Source: Persicitalea sp964500445
GTDB taxonomy: Bacteria; Bacteroidota; Bacteroidia; Cytophagales; Spirosomataceae
DNA: 64,000 nt
Assembly: GCA_964500445.1 (NCBI GenBank)
Contig: CAZCOG010000009.1
Span: 1 to 64,000 of the forward strand
Reading direction: 5' to 3'
Numbering within the stretch: the first letter of the stretch is position 1; each line of letters opens with the position of its first letter. Below the pieces are notes generated by a model. That model saw only the letters and a list, made by a program, of their open reading frames with translations. It searched no databases and was not told where the DNA came from. Made by a program: the position numbers and the translations under genes. This document shows positions 1 through 8,267 of the stretch, piece by piece.

Positions 1-2
1 CC

Positions 3-128
3 ATTTTACGAAAACAGTATCCTTATAATTCAGCGACAGTATTTTTGGAGGAATTAAGGACAAGCGATTTAATCGAATTGACGCATTGGGCGGTTTACCT
101 GAAAAGTCGTTTTATCCTAGCGAATTGA
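3..128 (+). CDS. C-terminal fragment of an unknown protein (5' end outside window)
   Basis: The third forward frame is open from the window edge to a TGA at 126-128 and would encode the last 41 residues of a protein; the other two forward frames close within the first 60 bases. The peptide has a plausible mix of charged and hydrophobic residues and ends in SRFILAN. No family is recognised, and with so little sequence a chance open frame is possible. The DNA is A+T-rich compared with the genes from 1282 onward. Confidence 0.35.
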   Translation: MLRKQYPYNSATVFLEELRTSDLIELTHWAVYLKSRFILAN

Positions 129-453
129 GGAAAATAGCAGTAATAATGCCTAACTACTATTAAAGACTAACTTAGAGGAATCAATGGAGGGAAAAGCTTA
201 TAGGGCAATTTATAAATTAATCTATTTAAATTTGTTCTTTCTATAGAGTAAGTTATAAAAATACCAATAATAATGATACGTCAAATCAACATGTTTTTTG
301 GGCGGAAAGATTAGAGCGCAGCCAGCCGACTGAACGCCCATATCTAGTTTTCAAACTGGAAAGGTGGAACTTCTGTAGTTCCTTTTTAATGTGGAAAAAT
401 AGGTTGCCGAAATGTGGGTAACACCTAGGGAGGGGAAGCTTGAAGTAGATATC
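129..453. other. A+T-rich intergenic stretch without a recognisable gene
   Basis: About 325 bases between the 5' fragment and the convergent YcxB-like gene. It holds only a 20-codon ATG frame at 184 with no recognisable product. No hairpin followed by a T-run, no tRNA-like fold and no repeat stood out. Confidence 0.5.
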
Positions 454-1011
454 CTATTTCCCTTCCTCAATCAAACCTTTTTGCCGCAGGATACGGTCGA
501 AAAGTTTCGTATCATGGTCAGAATTGAAAATTGTGTAAGGCAAATATATAAACTGCCCGCGCGACATGACAAGGATATAGGCCTCCTTGTCTTTATAGGC
601 TTCCTTGATCATATCCCATTTCATAACGCCCCCTTCCTTCGCATTGATTTTCATCAGGATTTGACGCTGATCAATTTCGTAAATATACTTGTCGAACATC
701 GGCTTGTACTGCTCCAGCTGCGTGATCCCCGTAAACTGGATCAACCAGAACAAAATGTAAAGTAGTACACCCACAATAATGACTACATAAATCCAGATAT
801 TAGGATAGACGCCGGTCAGACTAATGATGGCATTGACCATAAGCAAAAAAAGCGGGAGCAGCAGCCATTTCATTTGAGCCTTAAAGAATTGCTTCATTGC
901 CAGCCAAATATATTTTTTGGTATCCAACGCATAGCGCTTTGTACGGATAGCCGCCGGATTGGCAGAAATCTGAGGATTAGACTGGTACTTATTGGAAGGC
1001 ATTTTTGCCAT
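454..1011 (-). CDS. YcxB-like membrane protein
   Basis: A 185-residue protein. A basic N-terminal segment is followed by two adjacent hydrophobic helices (about residues 48-68 and 72-92), then a C-terminal cytoplasmic-looking domain of about 80 residues with alternating strands. The pattern of two helices followed by a small domain containing a 'YxxSRGQFIYLP'-like strand (here VMSRGQFIYLPYTIF) is that of the YcxB-like family. The biochemical role of the family is not known to me. It is transcribed alone and divergently from the BatA-like gene; the 270-base gap between them carries a minus-strand -7-like element. I am fairly sure of the gene and moderately sure of the family. Confidence 0.75.
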   Translation of the reverse strand: MAKMPSNKYQSNPQISANPAAIRTKRYALDTKKYIWLAMKQFFKAQMKWLLLPLFLLMVNAIISLTGVYPNIWIYVVIIVGVLLYILFWLIQFTGITQLEQYKPMFDKYIYEIDQRQILMKINAKEGGVMKWDMIKEAYKDKEAYILVMSRGQFIYLPYTIFNSDHDTKLFDRILRQKGLIEEGK

Positions 1012-1134
1012 TTCTATGGTATTAAATTATTAATTAATAGATCGTTAGATATTAATGGTAACTCTCCAAAAAAGAGTTTCTTGAAAAAGTACACCTCTGC
1101 TTTCTGGTTCGCTCTTCCGAAGTCAAGGGAACTG

Positions 1135-1142
1135 CAAAGTTA
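1135..1142 (-). promoter_or_regulatory. Bacteroidota-type -7 promoter element (TAACTTTG)
   Basis: Read on the minus strand this is TAACTTTG, an exact match to the TAnnTTTG -7 consensus of Bacteroidota primary-sigma promoters. It lies about 125 bases upstream of the YcxB-like start. No equally good -33 TTG at the usual distance is visible, so this is a single-box prediction. Confidence 0.4.
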
Positions 1143-1281
1143 GGAAAAAGCCCTCAACTTCACCGAAACCGGAAGGATTTAAAACGGGATGACGTATTTT
1201 GGCGTTATTTGTCTTTAAAAACAATTGTGAATGAGTGACGACGGGCTATCCGTCGATTATTCACCTACTCAAAATTAATAA

Positions 1282-3345
1282 ATGAGTTTCCTTTTTCCTT
1301 CCTTTCTCTGGGGTTTGCTGGCGGTTTCAGTACCCATTGCTATCCACTTTTTCAACTTTCGCCGCACCAAACGCGTCTTTTTCACGAATGTAGCTTTCCT
1401 GAAAGCGGTCGAGACACAGACGAGTTCGTTTCGAAAAATCAAGCATTGGCTTATTCTGGCGGCAAGGGTACTGGCAGTTACCTGTCTGGTACTGGCTTTT
1501 GCCCAGCCATTTATTCCCAGCAAGAGCGAGCTGGGTATCAGCCGCCAGGGCATCACGAGCCTGTACCTCGATAACTCATACAGTATGCAGAACGAGGAAA
1601 ACAACAAACGCTATCTTGACATCGCGACGGGGCGGCTGGGCGATTTGTTGGCCATCTTCCGCAATGCTACCACGCTGCAACTCATGACCAACGATTTCTC
1701 GGCCCCTGAGCAAACACTGGCCACAGCCGATAAAATTCGGGATCGCCTGACTACTGTTGGCCTGTCGCACACACCGCGAACATTGTCGGAAGTGTACCGT
1801 CGCCAGCAGAATTTAATGTCTCGCCATACCACAGCGGGCAAAAACCAGTTGTTCTGGTTTTCCGATTTCCAGAAAAGTACCGTTGGAGATTTATCCAAAA
1901 TCGAGGTAGATTCGACCAATCGGCTGTTTATCGTACCGGTCCAGGCCACGCCCGAAAAGAATATTTTTGTGGACTCTGTATGGCTGAATACTCCTTTTAT
2001 CCGCGAATTGCAGAACAATATTCTATATGTCAAAGTAAGTAATTCTGGAACAGATGTTGCCGAGAACACCGTCATCAAGCTATATCTGGACGAGGCTCAG
2101 GTTTCGACCGCTTCCGTGGATGTTCCCGCCAACGGCTCGGCTAATGCTTCCTTTAATTTTAGCATTAAGGGTCGGGGCTATAAGAAGGGGCGCATTACTT
2201 TCGACGACTTCCCGGTCACGTTCGACAATGATTACTATTTCGTGCTGAATGCCTCGCCTGTCATTAATATCGTGCACTTGTATGGTCAGGCGAATGGGGG
2301 GCGCTACATTGAAAATGTCTTTGATAACGACAGCTTGTTTTTAACCCAAAGTTTCAACGTCCAGAATGTGGACGTTGGGCAACTCCGCACGGCAGATCTC
2401 GTCGTGCTGGAAGGGGTTGAGCAGCCATCGGGTTCACTGCGAACCGCGCTGGACGATTTTGTCAAGAAAGGGGGTAGTTTGGCCATCATCCCGCCAACCA
2501 ACCCTGACGCGGGTGCTTATAGTTCGTTTCTGAGCGGACTGCGAATCAATGGCTTACAAACCAGGCAAAGCACGCCACAACCCGTGCCAATGAATGTACC
2601 CGACCGAAGTACTCCGTTTTTTAGTGATGTGTTCGAGGAATCCATTCGTCAGGAAACCAATCTGAGTCTGCCATCAGCCTCACCCACTTGGCAGTGGAGC
2701 AACAGCGGCAACAACCTTCTAACGCTTCGAAATGGCCAGACCTACCTGAGCCAATCCTCGGTCGGGCAGGGAAAGCTGTATCTTTTTGCCGCCCCCTTAT
2801 CGGCGGCTTATGGCAATATGGCGCAACATGCGCTGTTTGTTCCAGTCATGTACAAATTGGCCGCACTGAGTGTTAGGGCGCAGCGCACCGCTTACTCATT
2901 CGATGAAAATAACCTGACCATGACCGTCAGCGATCCCAAGCCCAATGCCGTGTACAAACTACGCCGCGACAAAACGGAGCTCATCCCCGTGCAGCGTCTG
3001 AACGGCAATCAGCTGGTGCTGGAACTGCCTAAAAGTAACCAACTCAGCGAAAACCAGTCGGTTGATGCTGGCTACTACGAACTAGTTAATGAAGATAATA
3101 CCGAACAACTTCTGGCCCTCAATCACGATAATTCCGAATCCAAACTCGAATATTATACGCCTGACGAACTACGGGCAGCCTTTTCCGGCAAGAAAAACGT
3201 GGAGGTGTTTGACAAAATTAATGACGCGGCCTTCGCCCGGGAATTTGAGGATCAGAACCTAGGCACCAGCCTTTGGAAGTACTTCCTGATCGCGGCACTT
3301 GTGTTTTTATTATTGGAAATTGTATTGATTCGGTTTTTGAGGTAG
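1282..3345 (+). CDS. BatA-domain / von Willebrand-like membrane protein
   Basis: A 687-residue protein. The N-terminus (residues 1-77) has the BatA/aerotolerance-regulator layout: a membrane helix at 5-22, the stretch FFNFRRTKRVFF, and a second helix at 55-75. A vWA-like domain follows, with a MIDAS-type D97-x-S99-x-S101 (LDNSYSM). A CARDB/Ig-like segment lies around 240-310, then a GATase-like region (LVVLEGVE...GGSLAIIPP) near 370-410, and a single C-terminal helix at about 664-684. Proteins of this type sit in the inner membrane facing the periplasm; their precise role is unsettled. It stands alone, without the MoxR ATPase or other Bat genes that often accompany BatA, so I do not assign a batA symbol. 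The ATG at 1282 is followed directly by the family N-terminus. Confidence 0.85.
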   Translation: MSFLFPSFLWGLLAVSVPIAIHFFNFRRTKRVFFTNVAFLKAVETQTSSFRKIKHWLILAARVLAVTCLVLAFAQPFIPSKSELGISRQGITSLYLDNSYSMQNEENNKRYLDIATGRLGDLLAIFRNATTLQLMTNDFSAPEQTLATADKIRDRLTTVGLSHTPRTLSEVYRRQQNLMSRHTTAGKNQLFWFSDFQKSTVGDLSKIEVDSTNRLFIVPVQATPEKNIFVDSVWLNTPFIRELQNNILYVKVSNSGTDVAENTVIKLYLDEAQVSTASVDVPANGSANASFNFSIKGRGYKKGRITFDDFPVTFDNDYYFVLNASPVINIVHLYGQANGGRYIENVFDNDSLFLTQSFNVQNVDVGQLRTADLVVLEGVEQPSGSLRTALDDFVKKGGSLAIIPPTNPDAGAYSSFLSGLRINGLQTRQSTPQPVPMNVPDRSTPFFSDVFEESIRQETNLSLPSASPTWQWSNSGNNLLTLRNGQTYLSQSSVGQGKLYLFAAPLSAAYGNMAQHALFVPVMYKLAALSVRAQRTAYSFDENNLTMTVSDPKPNAVYKLRRDKTELIPVQRLNGNQLVLELPKSNQLSENQSVDAGYYELVNEDNTEQLLALNHDNSESKLEYYTPDELRAAFSGKKNVEVFDKINDAAFAREFEDQNLGTSLWKYFLIAALVFLLLEIVLIRFLR

Positions 3346-3508
3346 GAGGGCTTTTGGTATTTTTGGAGTTAAGTCTTGATTTGTTTTATCTTATATTATA
3401 ACAAATTATTTCTACTCTCTCCATTTGGTTCAAAGCAAAATGCGTACTTCAAGCGGGCCAGAAAGAGTGTATATCATACAAGTCAGTATGCCTCCCGACC
3501 CATTGGCT

Positions 3509-6385
3509 ATGATGCATCCGCCATTCCATAAAGGCATATTTGCTCTTCTTCTTCTGTTAGTGTCAAGCGGGATAGTTTGCGGTCAGAAGTCTCTATATGT
3601 TGATCCAGGGCTCTGGTCGAAAATAGACTATAAACTAAATCAGAATCCCCCGCCTTCCCGTTATACGTTTATCCCGCAGTTGGTCGAAGCGCATTTCAAG
3701 AATCGGCCCGACTCCATCTATCCCGCCTGTTTTGCGATCATGATCCGGCTGGAGCGAAAGTTCAATCTTGAAGCGGCGATCACTGTCGGGAGAGCCATGG
3801 CCCAAACCGCCGCCCAACAGGGAAACCTCGGCAGAGAAGCAATTGCTTACGAAAATCTCGCTCGTTACTACGATGCGCTGGGAGTTTATCGGCTGGCGGC
3901 GTTACGGCTGGAAAAGGCACGTGACCTATACCTCAGCCTGGGGGACACGCTTTCCACCCTCCAATGCGAACACCAAATGCTGGGGTTCAGGCTGCATTTC
4001 GTAAATAGGGAAAAGATTCTCCCGCTCCTGGAAAATTTGCTGGCCCAAACAGTAGCCCTCGAAGCGGAGCGGCTGAGTCAGCAGGTGCGCCTGCAGCTGC
4101 TGGAGCAATATCTGCTCGCGGGGCGTTTTGAGAAAGTCGGGCAGCACCTCCCGTATCTGGATGAGCTGACCGAGTCCGATCCCATCAAGCCCAGAGAGTA
4201 CCCCCTGCTGATCAACGCCGCAAAATTCAAAGGCGACCTGGCTTTGGCCAGGGGGCGTCTGGACGAAGCCGAGGGGCATTTTCGGCGAACCTTGATGTTG
4301 TGCCGGGCGGAACCCGGCCCCTGGTTTGAAATCTTCACCCTTAATGCCCTGGCCAGGCTTGAAATGAAACGCGGGCAGCTTGCGCAGGCTAAAAATTTCC
4401 TGGAAGAGTCACGAGCCAAAGCTGAAAAACTCAATCTTGACGACTTATTGGCCGAAACCTATGCCCTGAAATCCGAAGTCGCCGAACGGGAGAACGATCC
4501 CGGCGACGCCCTGCGATACCTGAAAAAGAAGATGTATCACGAAGAAAAATTCAATGCGAGGAGCGGAGGCTTCGACCTGGAAAACTATTATCTGCAAGCC
4601 GAACGGGACAGGCTGCTGGCCGACGAAAGGAGCAGAATTCTCGAACTTGACCTGAAAGAGACTCAACTCCACTATTCGGTTATTATTCTCACTCTGTTGG
4701 CGCTGTTGGCTGTTGGCTTTGTACTGGGGTATATCCAACAGCGACGCCGCAAGACCGAACTGGCCGACCGAAACTTCCTTATTCAGCAGCAGGCAGATGA
4801 GTTGGCTAGCCTGGATGCGGCCAAATCACGCTTCTTCGCCAACATCAGCCACGAGCTTCGTACGCCGCTTTCGTTAATCGTGGGACCGCTCGCCACTCTA
4901 CTAAGTAAGGGTGAGCAGCCCGATAAGCATACCGCGCTATTGCGAACCGCTCAGCGCAGCGCCCGGCAGCTGGAGACGTTGGTCAACAACATCCTCGATC
5001 TTCGGAAGCTGGAAGCGGGCAAAATGCCTCTGAATCCGGAACCGACTCAGTTGAATGCCTTTTTCCAGTTGCATCTCGAACAGTTTCAATCGCTGGCCCA
5101 ATGGCGACAGATTCGTTACACGCACAACATCAGGATCGCTCCCTCATTGGTAGCCGATCTCGACCGTGAGAAATGCCGCCAGATTCTGTACAACCTGCTT
5201 TCTAATGCTTTTAAGTTCACGCCTGCCGCCGGGAGTGTCGAGGTGATCGTGGAAATGTCGGGCGATCAGCTTTCAATCCAAGTGGACGACACCGGAGTCG
5301 GCATCCATTCCGATGATCTGCCGCAGTTGTTCGACCGGTTCTTCCAGGGTAGTCGAAAAGGAGGGGCCTTGTCCGGGGGTACGGGCATTGGGCTGTCCAT
5401 TTGCCAGGAGTACGTTCACCTGATGCAGGGTGACATCCAAGCGAACAGCCAGCCGGGGGCGGGCAGTGTTTTTAATGCCTCGTGGCCCGTCGCGCTTTCT
5501 GAAATAGGCAGTAGCCCGGCTCCCCTTGCGGTCAGCGAATTGCCTGCCTCCCACGAAGGCAGTGTACCGCTGCTGAAATCGGTGGTTGGGGAGTCCCCCC
5601 CTACCGAAACTGCCTCCCTCCTACCAACCCTGCTGATTGTAGAAGATAACCCTGGCCTACGGGAATACCTCGGGCTTGTGCTGTGCGATACATACCACGT
5701 ACGGCTGGCTGAGAACGGAGCGGTGGCCTTGCAAATGCTGGCCGAAGTCCCGGCGGTGGACCTGGTGCTCAGTGACCTGATGATGCCCGTCATGGATGGC
5801 TACGAACTGCTGGAAAAACTGAAAGCCGACGACGCCACCCGTCACCTTCCTTTCCTCATGCTTACGGCGCGCGCCGAACCGACTGACCGCCTCCGTGCCC
5901 TACGCCTAGGCGTGGACGACTACCTCACCAAGCCCTTCGAAGAGGAAGAACTCCTGGTACGCATCGCCAACCTGCTGAAAAATCAGGCGATGCGTCGACT
6001 GGAAGGCGAGCCTTCTGATAAAGAACCCGTTGCCCCGGCCACTCCTCCGACCCGCCTCTCGGAAGCCGAACAGACCTGGCTTGAAAACTTCGAGCAGTAT
6101 GTTCGCGACTACCTGGCCAGCGACGCCCTTACCATTCCCGCCCTGGGTGAGGCGTTCGCGATGAGCGAATCCACCCTGTTGCGACAACTCAAGCGCCTGA
6201 CGGGACTTTCCCCAGCGCAGTACCTGCAGCAGATGCGGCTCGACGAAGCCCGGCGACGGCTGGAAAATGGCGAGCCGGTGGCTACCGTGGCCCGCCGCGT
6301 GGGCTATAAGGATGCCCGCTCCTTCTCCCGAAGTTTCAAGAGGCGGTTTGGGAAGCTGCCTCGTAATTTTCCTAGTCGGTTTTAG
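3509..6385 (+). CDS. Hybrid histidine kinase/response regulator with TPR sensor and AraC-type DNA-binding domain
   Basis: A one-protein two-component system of 958 residues from ATG 3509. The same frame is open upstream to a TTG at 3425, with ATGs at 3440 and 3488; I choose 3509 because a signal-like segment (KGIFALLLLLVSSG) follows at once. In order: signal segment, TPR-like helical repeats in the periplasmic half (about 30-370), one membrane helix (about 388-410), HisKA with H448 in ISHELRTPLS, HATPase with LLSNAFKFTP and DDTGVGIHSDD, a receiver domain (about 705-825) with phosphoacceptor D756 in LSDLMMPVMDG, and a C-terminal AraC HTH (about 860-958). Bacteroidota hybrids of this class usually sense glycans through a beta-propeller; here the sensor is TPR-like. 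The next two genes share an operator-like upstream layout and are candidate targets. Confidence 0.93.
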   Translation: MMHPPFHKGIFALLLLLVSSGIVCGQKSLYVDPGLWSKIDYKLNQNPPPSRYTFIPQLVEAHFKNRPDSIYPACFAIMIRLERKFNLEAAITVGRAMAQTAAQQGNLGREAIAYENLARYYDALGVYRLAALRLEKARDLYLSLGDTLSTLQCEHQMLGFRLHFVNREKILPLLENLLAQTVALEAERLSQQVRLQLLEQYLLAGRFEKVGQHLPYLDELTESDPIKPREYPLLINAAKFKGDLALARGRLDEAEGHFRRTLMLCRAEPGPWFEIFTLNALARLEMKRGQLAQAKNFLEESRAKAEKLNLDDLLAETYALKSEVAERENDPGDALRYLKKKMYHEEKFNARSGGFDLENYYLQAERDRLLADERSRILELDLKETQLHYSVIILTLLALLAVGFVLGYIQQRRRKTELADRNFLIQQQADELASLDAAKSRFFANISHELRTPLSLIVGPLATLLSKGEQPDKHTALLRTAQRSARQLETLVNNILDLRKLEAGKMPLNPEPTQLNAFFQLHLEQFQSLAQWRQIRYTHNIRIAPSLVADLDREKCRQILYNLLSNAFKFTPAAGSVEVIVEMSGDQLSIQVDDTGVGIHSDDLPQLFDRFFQGSRKGGALSGGTGIGLSICQEYVHLMQGDIQANSQPGAGSVFNASWPVALSEIGSSPAPLAVSELPASHEGSVPLLKSVVGESPPTETASLLPTLLIVEDNPGLREYLGLVLCDTYHVRLAENGAVALQMLAEVPAVDLVLSDLMMPVMDGYELLEKLKADDATRHLPFLMLTARAEPTDRLRALRLGVDDYLTKPFEEEELLVRIANLLKNQAMRRLEGEPSDKEPVAPATPPTRLSEAEQTWLENFEQYVRDYLASDALTIPALGEAFAMSESTLLRQLKRLTGLSPAQYLQQMRLDEARRRLENGEPVATVARRVGYKDARSFSRSFKRRFGKLPRNFPSRF

Positions 6386-6425
6386 GTTTCCTTTCTCTAA
6401 ATGTCGCCTGATTGCTTCCGAAATT

Positions 6426-6490
6426 CATTTTGACGGATTTTGCTACCAGATTGACGGATTTTGTGCGTCAGTTCGCCGCACCTTTGCGAT
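6426..6490 (+). promoter_or_regulatory. Tandem operator-like repeat and promoter before the AbfB-domain gene
   Basis: Two copies of TTGACGGATTTTG, at 6430-6442 and 6451-6463, are spaced 21 bases apart (two helical turns, same face). A CACCTTTGCG -7-like element follows, with its TTTGCG starting 34 bases after the second extended box. The same geometry recurs at 7781-7846. It lies directly downstream of the AraC-type hybrid regulator, so an operator for that protein is likely; this is inference. Confidence 0.6.
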
Positions 6491-6557
6491 GTTATTTGTA
6501 ACAAAGCAGGACGCCGAAAATGCTGACCAGAGTAGGCAAAAAAAAATTACATACATT

Positions 6558-7646
6558 ATGAAAATGCTATACACGACTATGGCTTTACTGCTCACCTTGG
6601 TGCTTTCCAACCCCGCCTTATCTCAGGTGGAGGTAGGCAACTGGGAGATGCATCGGGGCAATGAGGGCATCGTAAAATTCAGAACTTCCAATACAGACGA
6701 GCGGAAGAAGGCTTTCGAAATTGGAAAGAAAAACCTCCCCGGCGAGAAAGCTTCCGGCTGGAGTCAGGCGAAGACGAGCCCGGATGGAACCGTCGATTTC
6801 TCCGAGAAGTCAGTTCTCACCCAGTGCGGCGAGCAGCTGGACTTCACATACTTCCAGACTATGGTTTTCGTGCCTACCAACGAGAATCTGTCGCACCTTA
6901 CATTGTCGTACGATGAGGGCGACGACGGTGCCCGCATCTACTTCTTCAATAGCAAATACCCCAATGGGAGCTTTTCCGAGACCTCCGACCTTATCGGCAA
7001 CCAAAAGGCACACAGGGAGGTCGATCTGAAAGACCAAATTGTGAAAGGTGAACACAACCGGATCGTTATCGTCCAATACGATCAATGTCCTGTTCTCAAC
7101 AAAGTAAGGGGGGTCCGCATCAAGGCCAACGGTAAGGAAATTAAGCCGACCGTACTTCCCGACAAATTCAAGCTTCATGCTTATTCAGTCAATGGTCAAA
7201 GGGTAGAAAAAGGCAGCAATTACTATATGGCTTTTAACCCTTCCGAACAAGGAGACGCTAAACCGGGGAGAATTCTCAATCCTGGTAAAGGTACGGTTCT
7301 GAACATCGTAAAGGAAACGGTAGACGCCAGTAAGGGTATCGTTGCGCTTAAAGTGGCTAACGGGCCTTCTGCTGGTATGTACCTCACAGTAACCCCTGGC
7401 GGAGCGAACTATGTCAAAGTTCAAAAATCCGATCCAAAAGATTCAAAAGCACAGTTTGTCATCCGCTCTCCTGTGGAGAAAGAGGCAGCGGGCAAGAACT
7501 TTGTTTCGTTTGAGTCAGTATCTCACCCGGATCATTTCTTGCGCCACGCGGGTTATGTATTAATGGTGTCTCCGGCTAACGACGCCAATTTCAAGAATAA
7601 GGTGTACCGACACGATGCCTCCTGGCTCTTCGAGCCGATACAATAA
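6558..7646 (+). CDS. Secreted AbfB-domain (arabinofuranosidase-B-like trefoil) protein
   Basis: 362 residues from ATG 6558. The reading frame is open back into the regulator gene, but only this start gives a signal peptide (MKMLYTTMALLLTLVLSN, cleavage near ALSQ). The middle part (about 40-200) looks like a beta-rich ligand or carbohydrate-binding region with a SYDEGDDGARIYFFN stretch. The C-terminal third resembles the AbfB beta-trefoil: FVSFESVSHPDHFLRHAG, then DASWLFEP at the end. AbfB modules bind arabinose-containing side chains in fungal enzymes; no catalytic domain is recognised here, so it may be a binding protein or an enzyme of unknown family. There is no T9SS sorting domain at its C-terminus. 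It is followed by its own terminator and preceded by the tandem operator shared with the next gene. Confidence 0.8.
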   Translation: MKMLYTTMALLLTLVLSNPALSQVEVGNWEMHRGNEGIVKFRTSNTDERKKAFEIGKKNLPGEKASGWSQAKTSPDGTVDFSEKSVLTQCGEQLDFTYFQTMVFVPTNENLSHLTLSYDEGDDGARIYFFNSKYPNGSFSETSDLIGNQKAHREVDLKDQIVKGEHNRIVIVQYDQCPVLNKVRGVRIKANGKEIKPTVLPDKFKLHAYSVNGQRVEKGSNYYMAFNPSEQGDAKPGRILNPGKGTVLNIVKETVDASKGIVALKVANGPSAGMYLTVTPGGANYVKVQKSDPKDSKAQFVIRSPVEKEAAGKNFVSFESVSHPDHFLRHAGYVLMVSPANDANFKNKVYRHDASWLFEPIQ

Positions 7647-7707
7647 AGAAGGGAAGGCCTTGCTTCGCTTCGCCTCACCTGCTGTCTGTACGGTTGCGGT
7701 GCCGTGT

Positions 7708-7748
7708 AACGCTGACAGGGTTCAGAATCCTGTCAGCGTTCGTTTTTT
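7708..7748 (+). terminator. Rho-independent terminator of the AbfB-domain gene
   Basis: A perfect 12-bp stem (AACGCTGACAGG, 7708-7719, with CCTGTCAGCGTT, 7729-7740) and a 9-base loop, followed by CGTTTTTT. It lies about 60 bases after the stop codon. Confidence 0.85.
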
Positions 7749-7780
7749 CTCCAACTATACAAAACGTGGTATTATAATAC

Positions 7781-7846
7781 CATTTTGACGAAGAATATCA
7801 CAAAATTTAACGAACACAGTCACCTCGCCTGCCTTAGCTTTGCGCG
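7781..7846 (+). promoter_or_regulatory. Tandem operator-like repeat and -7 element before the small T9SS protein
   Basis: CATTTTGACG (7781-7790) is identical to the first operator box at 6426-6435. A second box, ATTTAACGAA (805-814 of the 7000 block), follows 22 bases later, and TTTGCG of a perfect TAnnTTTG element (TAGCTTTG, 7835-7842) starts 34 bases after that box, exactly as upstream of 6558. The start codon lies about 40 bases downstream. Confidence 0.55.
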
Positions 7847-7882
7847 TACCTTGATTTTCATCCATCTCAAAACCTCATCGCT

Positions 7883-8182
7883 ATGCACACACTTTTTACT
7901 ACTGCTTCTTTCCGCTCCTTGCTTTACCTGCTGGCCCTGCAAGCCTACCCTAACCCCGTGCGGGATGCGGTGACGGTGGAAGTACTAGCCCCGGCAGCGG
8001 GTGTGGGTACTTTCGAGGTACTCAACCTGAATGGCCGGGCGCGGCAGTCGCGCAGGGAGGTACTTCTTGAAGGGCGAAACGAGGTAGTTTTCCAGCTGGG
8101 TACTTTGTCGAGCGGGGTTTATCTGATCCGCGCCACCGACGAGGCCAGCCGCCAGGCCACTGTAAGAGTCAGCAAGCAGTAG
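7883..8182 (+). CDS. Very short protein consisting of a signal segment and a T9SS type A sorting domain
   Basis: 99 residues. The first 20 or so form a hydrophobic export segment (RSLLYLLALQA). YPNP at 22-25 opens a near-complete type A C-terminal sorting domain: YPNPVRDAVTVEV, a central VLNLNGR, then GTLSSGVYLIRAT and a final basic VRVSKQ. In the family this domain is normally the last 75-90 residues of a much larger cargo and directs secretion by the type IX system and attachment to the cell surface. Here there is no cargo domain at all. It could be a remnant of a deleted gene or a genuine miniature secreted protein. Its upstream region matches the operator-promoter layout before 6558, which argues that it is still expressed. 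Confidence 0.75.
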   Translation: MHTLFTTASFRSLLYLLALQAYPNPVRDAVTVEVLAPAAGVGTFEVLNLNGRARQSRREVLLEGRNEVVFQLGTLSSGVYLIRATDEASRQATVRVSKQ

Positions 8183-8212
8183 GTAGGTTGTAGAGCAGAT
8201 TTTCTGAACAAG

Positions 8213-8246
8213 AAGGCCACAACTCTTTAAAAGTTGTGGCCTTTTT
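8213..8246. terminator. Bidirectional terminator between convergent genes
   Basis: Perfect 12-bp stem AAGGCCACAACT / AGTTGTGGCCTT (8213-8224 and 8232-8243) with a 7-base loop, and T-rich ends on both strands. It separates the plus-strand T9SS mini-gene from the minus-strand nuclease. Confidence 0.85.
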
Positions 8247-8267
8247 ATGTCCTGAGTTTGGCTAATT

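Noticed and set aside
6267..6557. Longer start for the AbfB-domain gene inside the regulator gene
   Set aside because: The extra residues overlap the AraC domain codons in another frame and lack family character; the signal peptide begins at 6558.
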